In this document: positions 36,074-45,514 of the stretch, piece by piece
Position numbering within the stretch: position 1 is the stretch's first letter
How the letters are laid out: each line of letters opens with the position of its first letter
Assembly (NCBI RefSeq): GCF_036013915.1
Contig: NZ_CP107899.1
Coordinates: 7,530,001-7,594,000, forward strand
DNA: 64,000 nucleotides
Reading direction: 5' to 3'
Origin: Streptomyces sp. NBC_00464
GTDB taxonomy: Bacteria > Actinomycetota > Actinomycetes > Streptomycetales > Streptomycetaceae
The notes under the pieces: generated by a model
What the model saw: only the letters and a program-made list of their open reading frames with translations
Database searches by the model: none
What the model was told of the DNA's origin: nothing
Translations under genes and position numbers: made by a program

Positions 36074-36952
36074 ATGCCCTTCAAGGGTCACCACCGTCGT
36101 TCCAAGTCCACGTCCCTGACCCGCGGTTTCATCGCCGTGAGCGCGGGCGGAGTCGTTCTCGCGCTCCCCCTGATCGCTGCCGGTTCGGCTTCCGCCGCAC
36201 CCGCCCAGGCGGTCGTCGCAGAAAAGGCCGCGGCCCCGACTTCCGTGTCCGGCAAGGAAATTGCCGCACAGAAGACCGAGTCCACCACCTATTCCGTGAT
36301 CTCCGGTGATTCCCTTTCCAAGATCGCCCGGGGGCATTCCCTCAGCGGCGGCTGGGAGCGGCTGTACCAGGACAACCGAAGTGTGGTGGGCGGCAACCCC
36401 GACCTCATTCACCCGGGCCTGAAGCTGACCATCGGCGCCAAGTCCGCGGCCGCTGCCCCCAAGGCGGCGACCAAGAGCGAATTCAAGGCGGAGAACACCT
36501 CCGGCAGCGCCTCGCAGCCGTCGGCCGACCGGGCCGAGAGCGCCGACCGCGCCGACCGTTCCCAGCGGACGGCGGCGCCCGTCGCCGTGGAAACCGCCGC
36601 GACCACCTCCACGCAGACCGCGACGGCGTACACCGACGACCTCGACGGCTGGATCAAGGAGTCGCTCGCCGTCATGGCCGAGCACGGCATCCCCGGCAGC
36701 TACGACAGCATCCACCGCAACATCCTGCGCGAGTCCTCGGGCAACCCGCAGATCGTCAACAACTGGGACTCGAACGCGGCCGCCGGCACCCCGTCCAAGG
36801 GTCTCCTCCAGGTCATCCAGCCCACGTTCGACGCGTACCACGTGCCCGGCACCTCGCTGGACATCCTGGACCCGGTCGCCAACATCACGGCCGCGTGCAA
36901 CTACGCCGCCGCCACGTACGGCTCGATCGACAACGTCTTCGGGGCCTACTGA
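36074..36952 (+). CDS. Secreted LysM and transglycosylase-like cell-wall hydrolase
   Basis: 292 residues. A Sec signal peptide (residues 1-42, ending SASAA) is followed by a LysM domain (TTYSVISGDSLSKIARGHSL to HPGLKLTIG, about 73-116) that binds peptidoglycan. A linker rich in Ala, Ser and Asp comes next. The lytic-transglycosylase-like domain begins near residue 190 (ILRESSGNPQIVNNWDSNAA, SKGLLQVIQPTF), with the likely catalytic Glu in RESSGNP. GAGGAAA precedes ATG 36074. It is controlled by the riboswitch upstream, so it should respond to cyclic di-AMP and hence turgor or developmental state. Confidence 0.92.
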   Translation: MPFKGHHRRSKSTSLTRGFIAVSAGGVVLALPLIAAGSASAAPAQAVVAEKAAAPTSVSGKEIAAQKTESTTYSVISGDSLSKIARGHSLSGGWERLYQDNRSVVGGNPDLIHPGLKLTIGAKSAAAAPKAATKSEFKAENTSGSASQPSADRAESADRADRSQRTAAPVAVETAATTSTQTATAYTDDLDGWIKESLAVMAEHGIPGSYDSIHRNILRESSGNPQIVNNWDSNAAAGTPSKGLLQVIQPTFDAYHVPGTSLDILDPVANITAACNYAAATYGSIDNVFGAY

Positions 36953-36985
36953 TCCACCGCGGATCCGCCCCCGCGCGGAGCCGTG

Positions 36986-37029
36986 AACAGGGGTGGAAGG
37001 GAGCTGAACAGCTCCCTTCCACCCCTGTT
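36986..37029 (+). terminator. Terminator after the LysM hydrolase
   Basis: Perfect 20-base stem AACAGGGGTGGAAGGGAGCT with a 4-base GAAC loop, 33 bases after the stop, ending in GTTG. Very stable. Confidence 0.85.
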
Positions 37030-37149
37030 GCGATGCCGTACAACCCTTGTGCCGCGGAGCCGGTCCAACAGGGCGTCAGGAGGGTAACGGGCCCTTCCCG
37101 GCGTCCCCCCCCGGACTCGCCCGGTCATCCTTGAACCGAGGAGCCGCTC

Positions 37150-38625
37150 GTGCGCACCTACCGACCCGCCGCCGTTGCCGCGGCCTCATTTCTCCTGATG
37201 GCGGGGGCCGCCGTCGCCGCGCCTTCCGCCTCTGCCGGTACCCCCGGCGGAACGCACGCGGACGACCGCAACACCGACTTCAACGGTGACGGCTACGAGG
37301 ACGTACTCATCGGCGCGCCAGGCGGGACCATCGGCGGCGAGAAGGGCGCGGGCTACGTGACCGTGCAGTACGGCGGGCCGGGCGGCATCGGCACCAGCCG
37401 GGGTGCCGTCCTCAGCCAGAACACCACCGGGGTGCCGGGTTCCGCCGAGGCCGGGGACGGCTTCGGCCGCGCACTGGCCACCGGGGACCTCGACGGGGAC
37501 GGGTTCGACGACGCGGTCGTGGGCCTCCCCGGCGAGAACATCGAACCGGTGGCCGACGCGGGCGGCGTCGTCGTCCTGTGGGGCTCCGCGCAAGGGCTCT
37601 CCGGCGCGGACAGCGACTGGCTGCAGACGGCGGAGCCTGCCTCCGGCGGCAGATTCGGCAGCGCGCTCGCCGCGGCGCACTTCAGCCCCGACATCCCCGG
37701 CGACCAGCTGGCCGTCACCGACCGTACCGACTTCACCCTGTTCCAGTACGACCCGGGAACCCGCCGGAACGCCACGTCGAGCATCAGCCACATCCCCGGC
37801 ACCCCCGGGCGCGAGATCGCACCCCGCGCCCTGACCACCGGCGACTACGACGACAACGGTCTCGCCGACCTCGTCATCTCCGGTGTCACCGTCGGCGACG
37901 AGCCGGGGCACGGCTGGTCCGCGGTCCTCCTCGGCGAGGTACAGGGACTCCGCTACGACCACGACCTGCGCGGCGGCCCGGCCGTCGCCTCCGGAGACAT
38001 CGACAACGACGGCTTCGACGACCTCGTCACCGGGGAGCCCGGCAGCCCCGACGGCGGCGAGTCGATGACCGGCGGTGCGGTCGGCGTGTACCACGGCAGC
38101 ACGGGCGACGGACCCGTGGGCGCCGAGGGTCCGGGCACCCCGCCCGTGTGGTGGACGCAGGACACCACGGGCGTCCCCGGCAGCCCGGAGGCAGGCGACG
38201 GCTGGGGCGCCGACCTATCGGTGGCGGACACCGACGGGGACGGATACGCGGACGTGGCCGTCGGAGCCCCCGGCGAGGACATCGGCGCGGTCGCCGACGC
38301 GGGAGCCGTATGGGTGCTGCGCGGTGCGGCCGGCGGACTCACCGCCACCGGCGCCGCCTCATGGGACCAGAACTCGGTGGACGTGCCGGGCGTCCCCGAG
38401 AAGGGCGACCGCTGGGGCGGCCAGGTGCGGCTGACCGACCCGAACAAGGACGGCCGGTTCGGTCTGCTGACCGCAGCACCGGGAGAGAACGCCGGCGACG
38501 GCGTCGTCTGGGTGTTCTCCGCCGGCGCCGGCGGCGTGACGCCCGCCGGCTCGTGGACGTTCGACGCCCGGCCGTTCGGCGGTGCGAGGACGGGCGCCGG
38601 ATACGGAGCCACGATCGACGAGTAG
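37150..38625 (+). CDS. Secreted FG-GAP (integrin-alpha-like) repeat protein
   Basis: 491 residues. A signal peptide of about 30 residues is followed by seven FG-GAP blades of an integrin-alpha-like propeller. Each blade carries a calcium-loop motif, such as DFNGDGYEDVLIGAPGG, DLDGDGFDDAVVGLPGE, DIDNDGFDDLVTGEPG and DTDGDGYADVAVGAPGE. GTG 37150 has AGGAG at spacing 7. Such proteins are exported or wall-associated and may bind protein or sugar ligands; the ligand is unknown. It stands alone between two strong terminators. Confidence 0.92.
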   Translation: MRTYRPAAVAAASFLLMAGAAVAAPSASAGTPGGTHADDRNTDFNGDGYEDVLIGAPGGTIGGEKGAGYVTVQYGGPGGIGTSRGAVLSQNTTGVPGSAEAGDGFGRALATGDLDGDGFDDAVVGLPGENIEPVADAGGVVVLWGSAQGLSGADSDWLQTAEPASGGRFGSALAAAHFSPDIPGDQLAVTDRTDFTLFQYDPGTRRNATSSISHIPGTPGREIAPRALTTGDYDDNGLADLVISGVTVGDEPGHGWSAVLLGEVQGLRYDHDLRGGPAVASGDIDNDGFDDLVTGEPGSPDGGESMTGGAVGVYHGSTGDGPVGAEGPGTPPVWWTQDTTGVPGSPEAGDGWGADLSVADTDGDGYADVAVGAPGEDIGAVADAGAVWVLRGAAGGLTATGAASWDQNSVDVPGVPEKGDRWGGQVRLTDPNKDGRFGLLTAAPGENAGDGVVWVFSAGAGGVTPAGSWTFDARPFGGARTGAGYGATIDE

Positions 38626-38630
38626 AGCGC

Positions 38631-38682
38631 CGGGAGAGCGGACCGGGGCGGGCCGCCGGACCCGCCCCGGTCCGCTCTCCCG
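38631..38682 (+). terminator. Terminator after the FG-GAP gene
   Basis: Perfect 22-base stem (38631-38652 with 38661-38682) and an 8-base loop, starting 5 bases after the stop codon. Confidence 0.85.
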
Positions 38683-38747
38683 TCCGCTCCGAACCCGGTG
38701 CGCGATGCCACTATGAACCTTTCATCCCGCGCGCTACCCTCCGCCGC

Positions 38748-39827
38748 ATGATTTCCACGGTGGTCTGGGGTACCGGCAATGTCGGCCGCGCGGCCATCCG
38801 CGCCGTCGAGGCCCATCCGGCCCTGAAACTCGCGCACGTGCTCGTCCACGACCCCGCCAAGGTGGGCCGCGACGCGGGCCTCCTCGCCGGCCTGGACCGC
38901 GATCTGGGCGTCGCCGCGACCGACGACATCGACGCGGTGCTGGCCGGCTCTCCCCGGGCCGTCGTCTACGCGGCCTCCGGCGACATCCGCCCCGACGAGG
39001 CACTCGCCGACATCATCAGGGCGGTGGCCGGGGGCGCCGTCGTCGTCACCCCGGCGCTGTACGCGCTCTACGACCAGCGCGGGGCCCCGCCCGAGCTGCG
39101 CGATCCGGTGCTGGCCGCCGTCGCCGGCGGGGGCGGCTCGCTCTTCGTCTCGGGCGTCGATCCCGGCTGGGGCAACGACGTGCTGCCCCTGCTCATCAGC
39201 GGACTCGGCACCGCGGTCGACGCGATCCGCTGCCAGGAGATCTTCGACTACTCCACCTACGACCAGCCCGATTCGGTCCGCCACCTGATCGGTATGGGAC
39301 ACCCCATGGAGTACGAGCCGCTGATGCTCGCGGCCTCCGTCCCGACCATGGTGTGGGGTGGGCAGATACGCCTGATGGCCAGGGCCCTGGGCGTGGAACT
39401 CGACGACATCCGCGAGACCATGGCCCGGCGGCCGCTCGAAACCACCGTCACCACCAGGACGATGGGCGAGTTCGAGGCCGGCACCCAGGGCGCGGTCCGC
39501 TTCGAGGTCCAGGGCATCGTCGAGGGCGAACCCCGCATCGTGATCGAGCACATCACCCGCATCCATCCCTCCTGCGCGCCGGACTGGCCGTCGCCGCCCG
39601 ACGGGGCCGGTGCCCACCGCGTGATCATCGAAGGGCGCCCCCGCATCGAGGTCACCGTCGAGGCCACCGACGAGGGCGAGAACCGGTCGGCGGGCGGCAA
39701 CGCCACCGCGGTCGGCCGGCTGGTGAACGCCATCGACTGGCTGGTGGAAGCGGAACCCGGACTCTACGACGCCCTCGACGTCCCCCTGCGTCCCGCAGCC
39801 GGCCGACTCGGAAGGAAGCAGCCATGA
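38748..39827 (+). CDS. Dihydrodipicolinate-reductase-like NAD(P)-dependent dehydrogenase
   Basis: 359 residues. An N-terminal Rossmann fold (STVVWGTGNVGRAAIRAV) and a DapB-like arrangement (VVYAASGDIRP, SLFVSGVDPGWGNDVLPLL) place it with the amine or 2,4-diaminopentanoate dehydrogenase-like group. This group also contains many proteins found near steroid and lipid catabolism. ATG 38748 follows a weak site. The CMD-family gene overlaps its stop, so the two form an operon. The cholesterol oxidase gene is convergent next door, which makes a steroid or lipid link possible but unproven. Confidence 0.85.
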   Translation: MISTVVWGTGNVGRAAIRAVEAHPALKLAHVLVHDPAKVGRDAGLLAGLDRDLGVAATDDIDAVLAGSPRAVVYAASGDIRPDEALADIIRAVAGGAVVVTPALYALYDQRGAPPELRDPVLAAVAGGGGSLFVSGVDPGWGNDVLPLLISGLGTAVDAIRCQEIFDYSTYDQPDSVRHLIGMGHPMEYEPLMLAASVPTMVWGGQIRLMARALGVELDDIRETMARRPLETTVTTRTMGEFEAGTQGAVRFEVQGIVEGEPRIVIEHITRIHPSCAPDWPSPPDGAGAHRVIIEGRPRIEVTVEATDEGENRSAGGNATAVGRLVNAIDWLVEAEPGLYDALDVPLRPAAGRLGRKQP

Positions 39828-40303
39828 TCATCGATATCCCCGAGGGCCAGGAGCCGATCGGCTACGTGTGGGGCGACATGGTCCCCGGCATCGGTATGGC
39901 CGCCGCGAACTTCTCCCTGTCGGTGTACGAGCACACGACTCTCGGGCTCCGTGAGTTCGAGGCCGCCCGGCTGCGCATCGCGCAGATCAACGGCTGTCTC
40001 TTCTGCCTGGACTGGCGCACCGAACGCGACGGTCAGAAGGTCGAGGAGGAGTTCGCCGGTGCGGTGAGCGAGTGGCGCACCACCGGAGTCTTCGACGACC
40101 GGACCAGGCTGGCGGCCGAGTACGCCGAGCGGTACGCCCTGGACCACCACGGCCTGGACGACGCCTTCTGGGCCCGGATGACCGCGCACTACAGCCAGCA
40201 CGAGATCGTCGAGCTCAGTATGAGCATCGGTTCCTGGCTGGCGTTCGGCCGGCTCAACCATGTGCTCGGCCTCGACGCGGTGTGCGTACTGCCGGGGCAC
40301 TGA
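39824..40303 (+). CDS. Carboxymuconolactone decarboxylase (AhpD-like) family protein
   Basis: 159 residues, all-helical CMD fold. The redox or proton-relay motif CLFCLDWR (CxxC) follows EFEAARLRIAQINGC, and HYSQHEIVELSMSIGSWLAFGRLNHVLGL forms the C-terminal helices. ATG 39824 overlaps the dehydrogenase stop (ATGA). Members act as peroxidases, thiol reductants or decarboxylases; the substrate cannot be told. It ends at a convergent terminator. Confidence 0.9.
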   Translation: MIIDIPEGQEPIGYVWGDMVPGIGMAAANFSLSVYEHTTLGLREFEAARLRIAQINGCLFCLDWRTERDGQKVEEEFAGAVSEWRTTGVFDDRTRLAAEYAERYALDHHGLDDAFWARMTAHYSQHEIVELSMSIGSWLAFGRLNHVLGLDAVCVLPGH

Positions 40304-40335
40304 AGAACAGCCCGCGGGCCCTGTTGTGGCGCGCA

Positions 40336-40370
40336 TCCGGTAGGAGGCCTGTCCGTCGCCTCCTACCGGA
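40336..40370. terminator. Bidirectional terminator between CMD gene and cholesterol oxidase
   Basis: Perfect 13-base stem TCCGGTAGGAGGC / GCCTCCTACCGGA with a 9-base loop between the convergent stops at 40303 and 40395. Confidence 0.8.
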
Positions 40371-40394
40371 AGACTCACGCGAGGGGACCCGCCG

Positions 40395-42221
<1,827 letters not shown>

Positions 42222-42246
42222 TCAGCGTTCCATGAGGAGGAAAGTC

Positions 42247-42435
42247 ATGAGCATGCTCGACAAGATCAAGGGCCTGATGAAGGGGCACCCTGACCAGGCC
42301 CGCCAGGGAGTCGAGAAGGGTGGCGACTTCATCGACAAGAAGACGGGTAACAAGTACAGCGGTCAGGTCGATTCCGCCCAGCAGAAGCTCCATGACCAGA
42401 CCGGCGAACGCCGTCCGCCCGCCGACGAACGGTAG
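42247..42435 (+). CDS. Small MT0933-type antitoxin-like protein
   Basis: 62 residues: MSMLDKIKGLMKGHPDQARQ, then GVEKGGDFIDKKTGNKYSGQVDSAQQK with part omitted here. This is the pattern of the MT0933 antitoxin-like family (Rv0909 relatives): charged, helical and repeated K-G-D-F-D. A perfect AGGAGGAAAG lies 4-6 bases before ATG 42247. No toxin gene is adjacent. In Streptomyces these proteins are usually solitary and may be stress-related, so the name antitoxin is by family only. Confidence 0.85.
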   Translation: MSMLDKIKGLMKGHPDQARQGVEKGGDFIDKKTGNKYSGQVDSAQQKLHDQTGERRPPADER

Positions 42436-42452
42436 AACGCCCGCACCCTCCA

Positions 42453-42484
42453 CCAGGCCTCCGCCCGTACGGGCGGAGGCCTGG
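42453..42484 (+). terminator. Palindromic terminator after the antitoxin-like gene
   Basis: A 32-base perfect palindrome (16-base arms, GTAC at the centre) that begins 18 bases after the stop. Confidence 0.85.
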
Positions 42485-42535
42485 GGTCTGTCGTGAGGTG
42501 ATGAGGCGAAGGTGGTAACGGGGCCGTGGAGTCAT

Positions 42536-42618
42536 CGCGACCGCAGGACGGCAGCGATGGAGTGGCAGCCGCCATGTCCTGGCCGCCGTCGCTCCGTCGT
42601 TGCCGTCCTGCGGTTGCG
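42536..42618 (+). ncRNA. Candidate long-hairpin RNA between two tiny genes
   Basis: Positions 42536-42566 can pair with 42588-42618 as a 31-pair helix around a 21-base loop. Five positions are not Watson-Crick, and every one becomes a G-U pair in plus-strand RNA. In minus-strand RNA they would be A-C mismatches. This asymmetry suggests that a plus-strand transcript is the functional form. It lies 52 bases after the antitoxin terminator and antisense to the tail of the 56-residue gene. No expression evidence can be drawn from sequence. Confidence 0.5.
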
Positions 42619-42634
42619 CCGGGTCGCCCGAAGG

Positions 42635-42805
42635 TCAGTTGTGGCCGAACTTCCGTTCGCGCTTGTGGGAGACCTGCTCGGAGATCGCCTTCACCGCGTC
42701 GGGTTCGGGCGTCGTGCCCGTCTGTGCCTTGGCTTCGGTGGTCGCGGCGTGCTCATGCCCCCCGGTGCGGGCGCCGCGGTTCTGCCGGCTCTGCTTCTTG
42801 CCCAT
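42635..42805 (-). CDS. 56-residue basic hypothetical protein
   Basis: It starts at 42805 after GGAGG at spacing 6 and reads MGKKQSRQNRGARTGGHEHA, then a Thr/Glu/Ala segment, ending VSHKRERKFGHN. Highly charged, no hydrophobic helix and rich in Lys, Arg, Gln and His, so probably disordered or nucleic-acid binding. Codon third positions are GC-rich as in real genes. I know similar short MGKK-starting proteins in streptomycetes, all without function. Its stop lies 17 bases from the long plus-strand hairpin. Confidence 0.75.
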   Translation of the reverse strand: MGKKQSRQNRGARTGGHEHAATTEAKAQTGTTPEPDAVKAISEQVSHKRERKFGHN

Positions 42806-42939
42806 GATCGTGCCTCCTCGCGGATGTCGGACGATGGGTCGCCTTCAGACTTGCACACAAGGACGAAGAGTGCATTTCGGTCACCGGTGCGGTGCTTCCT
42901 GAAGTGCGCGGCACGGCGGCGGGGGAGCATGCTGGCTGT

Positions 42940-45450
42940 GTGACCTGGTACGGCGCTGCCCGGCGTACTCCGCTCAGTGCGAGCGGCAGTCTGTCCGGGA
43001 GACTGGACAGTGGCCGGGCGCCGGACGAACTGTCCCTGGTGCTCGCGCAGGCTGTCGTGAACGCGATCGAGTCCGCCGGCGGGCAGGCCGGCGGCGTCTA
43101 CCTGCCTTCCCTCACCCCGGGGCTGCTGCGTCTGGCCGTGCTTGCGGGGCTGCCAGGACCGTTGTTCCGCCCCTGGTGGCGGATGCATGTGAACCGCCCG
43201 TTCCCGGTCGCCGAAGCCTTCCGGTCGGGCCACGCCGTGCACCTCGCCGACGCGGAGGAGGCGATGCGGCGCTTTCCGCAGCTGATGGCGGGCCTGCCGT
43301 TCCCCTTCGGCTCTCTCTATGTACCGGTCGTCAGCGGGGGGAAGACGGTCGCGGTGCTGGTCGTACTGCGCCCGGCGACCCCCGGGAAGCCGGTGGGAAC
43401 CGCCGACCGGCGCAGGCTGCGGAGCGTCGCCGAAGGGCTCGGCTCGGCACTGGCCGGACTGGAGTCCGCGGGAACGAAGGCGGCGTGGGACGAGGAGCCG
43501 CTTCCCGTCCAGCTTCCGGCAGGAAGTTCGCCACCGGTACGGATCGGCCGTTTCGACTGGGACCTCGAAAGCGGCGCCGTCGGCGCGGACGACGAGCTGT
43601 GCGCCATCCTGGGCACCGCACCGGAGGAGTTCCCCGGAACCATCGACGCGCTGGCGGCGCGGCTTGCCCCGGAGGACCTGTACGGGCTGTGGGCGCTGGG
43701 CCGCCAGGCGGTGGGCTCGGGCGGGCCGGTCGTCCGCAGGATGCGGCTGCGCGGCCCCGACGGACGCTCGCACCTGCTGGAGGTGTCCGGTCGCCGGGAC
43801 AACGCCGCGGACCCCACCACCACGACCCATCTGGCGGGGTTCCTGGTGGACCTCGGGATCGGCCCGGTCGTCGCGGAGGCGGCCGACCGGCTGCCGCGCG
43901 GCATCTTCTCCCTCGACCGCTTCGCCCGGATCACCTACATCAACCACCTGGCCGAGGAGATCCTCGGCCGTCCCCGGTCGGAGCTGGTCGGACAGGTCCT
44001 CTGGGAGGCCCTGCCGTGGTTCGCGAACCCCGCCTACGAGGATCACTACCGTGCCGCGATGATCTCCGACGCGCCGGTCCACTTCCTCGCCCGCCGCGCC
44101 GTCCCTCCGTCGTGGCTCTCCGTCTCGCTGTACCCCGGTCACGACGGTCTGACGGCCGTCCTCGCCCCGACCGAACAGCCGGCCTACACACCGGGGTCCG
44201 TCGTCTCGCCCGGCCTGGGTCTCGGCTCGCCCGCCGACCGCTCCGCCGCGCTCTACCGGCCGGTCGCCCTGGCCATCGCCCTCACCGAGGCCGTCACCGC
44301 CCGCCAGGTGTCCGCCGTGGTCACCGAGGAGCTGCTCCCCGCCTTCGGCGGCCGGCAGCTCGCGATCTACCTGCTCAAGGAGCGCCACCTCTACCTGGAG
44401 TGGGAGACCGGCTTCCCGCACGGCTTCCTGGACCGGTTCGACGGCGTCGCCCTGGACGCCCGTATCCCCGGGGTCGAGACCCTGACCACCGGGCGCCCCA
44501 TCTTCTTCGAGTCGATGCAGCGGCTGGCCGCCGCGTATCCCGGCATCCCCATGGACGCCGACGTCGGCGCGCGCGCCTTCCTTCCTCTGATCGCCTCCGG
44601 GCGGCACGTCGGCTCGTGCATTCTCGGCTTCGACCAGCCGCGCGGCTTCAGCCCGGAGGAGCGTACGGTCCTGACCGCGTTGGCCGGCCTCATCGCGCAG
44701 GCGCTCCAACGAGCCCAGCGGTACGACACCGAGGCGGCCCTGGCCCGCGGACTGCAGGACGTCCTGCTCCCGCACGGACTGCCCGTCGTGGACGGCGTGG
44801 ACACCGCGGGCCGCTACCTCGCCGGCACCCAGGGTATGGACGTCGGCGGTGACTGGTACGACGTCATCGAGACCGGCCGCAAGCTCGCCCTGGTCATCGG
44901 GGACGTACAGGGTCACGGCGTCGCCGCCGCCGCGACCATGGGGCAACTGCGCAGCGCACTACGGGCGTTCGCGCTCAGCGGGCACGATCCGCAGGAAGTG
45001 ATGAGCGGGACCAACCGGCTGCTCATCGATCTCGACCCCGGCCAGTTCGCCAGCTGCTGCTACGTCGTCATGGACCCGGCCACCGGCCGCACCCAGGCCG
45101 TGCGAGCCGGTCATCCGCAACCCGTGATGCGCCGGCCCGACGGCACGGCCGAGGTCATGGACCTGCCGGGCGGCATCGTCCTCGGGATCGACGCCGAGGC
45201 GTCCTACCCCGTCACCGAGCTGCACCTCGCCCCCGGCGCGATGCTCGCCCTGTACACCGACGGCATGGTCGAGGAGTCGGGAACGGACATCGACGTGGGC
45301 GTCGAGCGGTTGCGCAGCACGATCGCCGGATTCGGCCCGGCCTCCCTGGCGGAAACGGCCGACCATGTGATCGGCCGTGCCAGGCAGGCCGCGGACCGTC
45401 CCGACGACATCGCCCTGCTTCTCGCCGCCCGGTGGGCCGACGACCCCTGA
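42940..45450 (+). CDS. GAF/PAS sensor PP2C-type serine phosphatase (RsbU/SpoIIE class)
   Basis: 836 residues from GTG 42940 (a GTG at 42892 is possible). Domains in order: GAF-like (about 30-180), a PAS-like segment (RFDWDLESGAVGADDELCAILG), a second PAS (GIFSLDRFARITYINHLAEEILGR), a GAF (VVTEELLPAFGGRQLAIYL to LAGLIAQAL), then the PP2C/SpoIIE domain with MDVGGDWYDV, VIGDVQGHG and LYTDGMVEE. It lacks the HATPase domain. Such phosphatases dephosphorylate anti-anti-sigma factors and so release stress sigma factors; the partner is not in the window. Soluble, with sensing through GAF and PAS domains. Confidence 0.92.
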   Translation: MTWYGAARRTPLSASGSLSGRLDSGRAPDELSLVLAQAVVNAIESAGGQAGGVYLPSLTPGLLRLAVLAGLPGPLFRPWWRMHVNRPFPVAEAFRSGHAVHLADAEEAMRRFPQLMAGLPFPFGSLYVPVVSGGKTVAVLVVLRPATPGKPVGTADRRRLRSVAEGLGSALAGLESAGTKAAWDEEPLPVQLPAGSSPPVRIGRFDWDLESGAVGADDELCAILGTAPEEFPGTIDALAARLAPEDLYGLWALGRQAVGSGGPVVRRMRLRGPDGRSHLLEVSGRRDNAADPTTTTHLAGFLVDLGIGPVVAEAADRLPRGIFSLDRFARITYINHLAEEILGRPRSELVGQVLWEALPWFANPAYEDHYRAAMISDAPVHFLARRAVPPSWLSVSLYPGHDGLTAVLAPTEQPAYTPGSVVSPGLGLGSPADRSAALYRPVALAIALTEAVTARQVSAVVTEELLPAFGGRQLAIYLLKERHLYLEWETGFPHGFLDRFDGVALDARIPGVETLTTGRPIFFESMQRLAAAYPGIPMDADVGARAFLPLIASGRHVGSCILGFDQPRGFSPEERTVLTALAGLIAQALQRAQRYDTEAALARGLQDVLLPHGLPVVDGVDTAGRYLAGTQGMDVGGDWYDVIETGRKLALVIGDVQGHGVAAAATMGQLRSALRAFALSGHDPQEVMSGTNRLLIDLDPGQFASCCYVVMDPATGRTQAVRAGHPQPVMRRPDGTAEVMDLPGGIVLGIDAEASYPVTELHLAPGAMLALYTDGMVEESGTDIDVGVERLRSTIAGFGPASLAETADHVIGRARQAADRPDDIALLLAARWADDP

Positions 45451-45514
45451 GGTCCGCCGCCCGGAGGACGTACGGATCTCAGCCCTCGCGCAGCCCGGCC
45501 CCCGGGGCGTCCGG

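Noticed and set aside
42247..42805. Antitoxin-like protein and 56-residue protein as a toxin-antitoxin pair
   Set aside because: They are convergent, each with its own signals and separated by a terminator and a hairpin. Toxin-antitoxin genes are normally co-transcribed, and the 56-residue protein has no toxin feature.
42691..44946. Minus-strand open frame of 751 codons opposite the first phosphatase
   Set aside because: It overlaps both a well-motifed phosphatase and the start of the 56-residue gene. Composition is that of an antisense frame.
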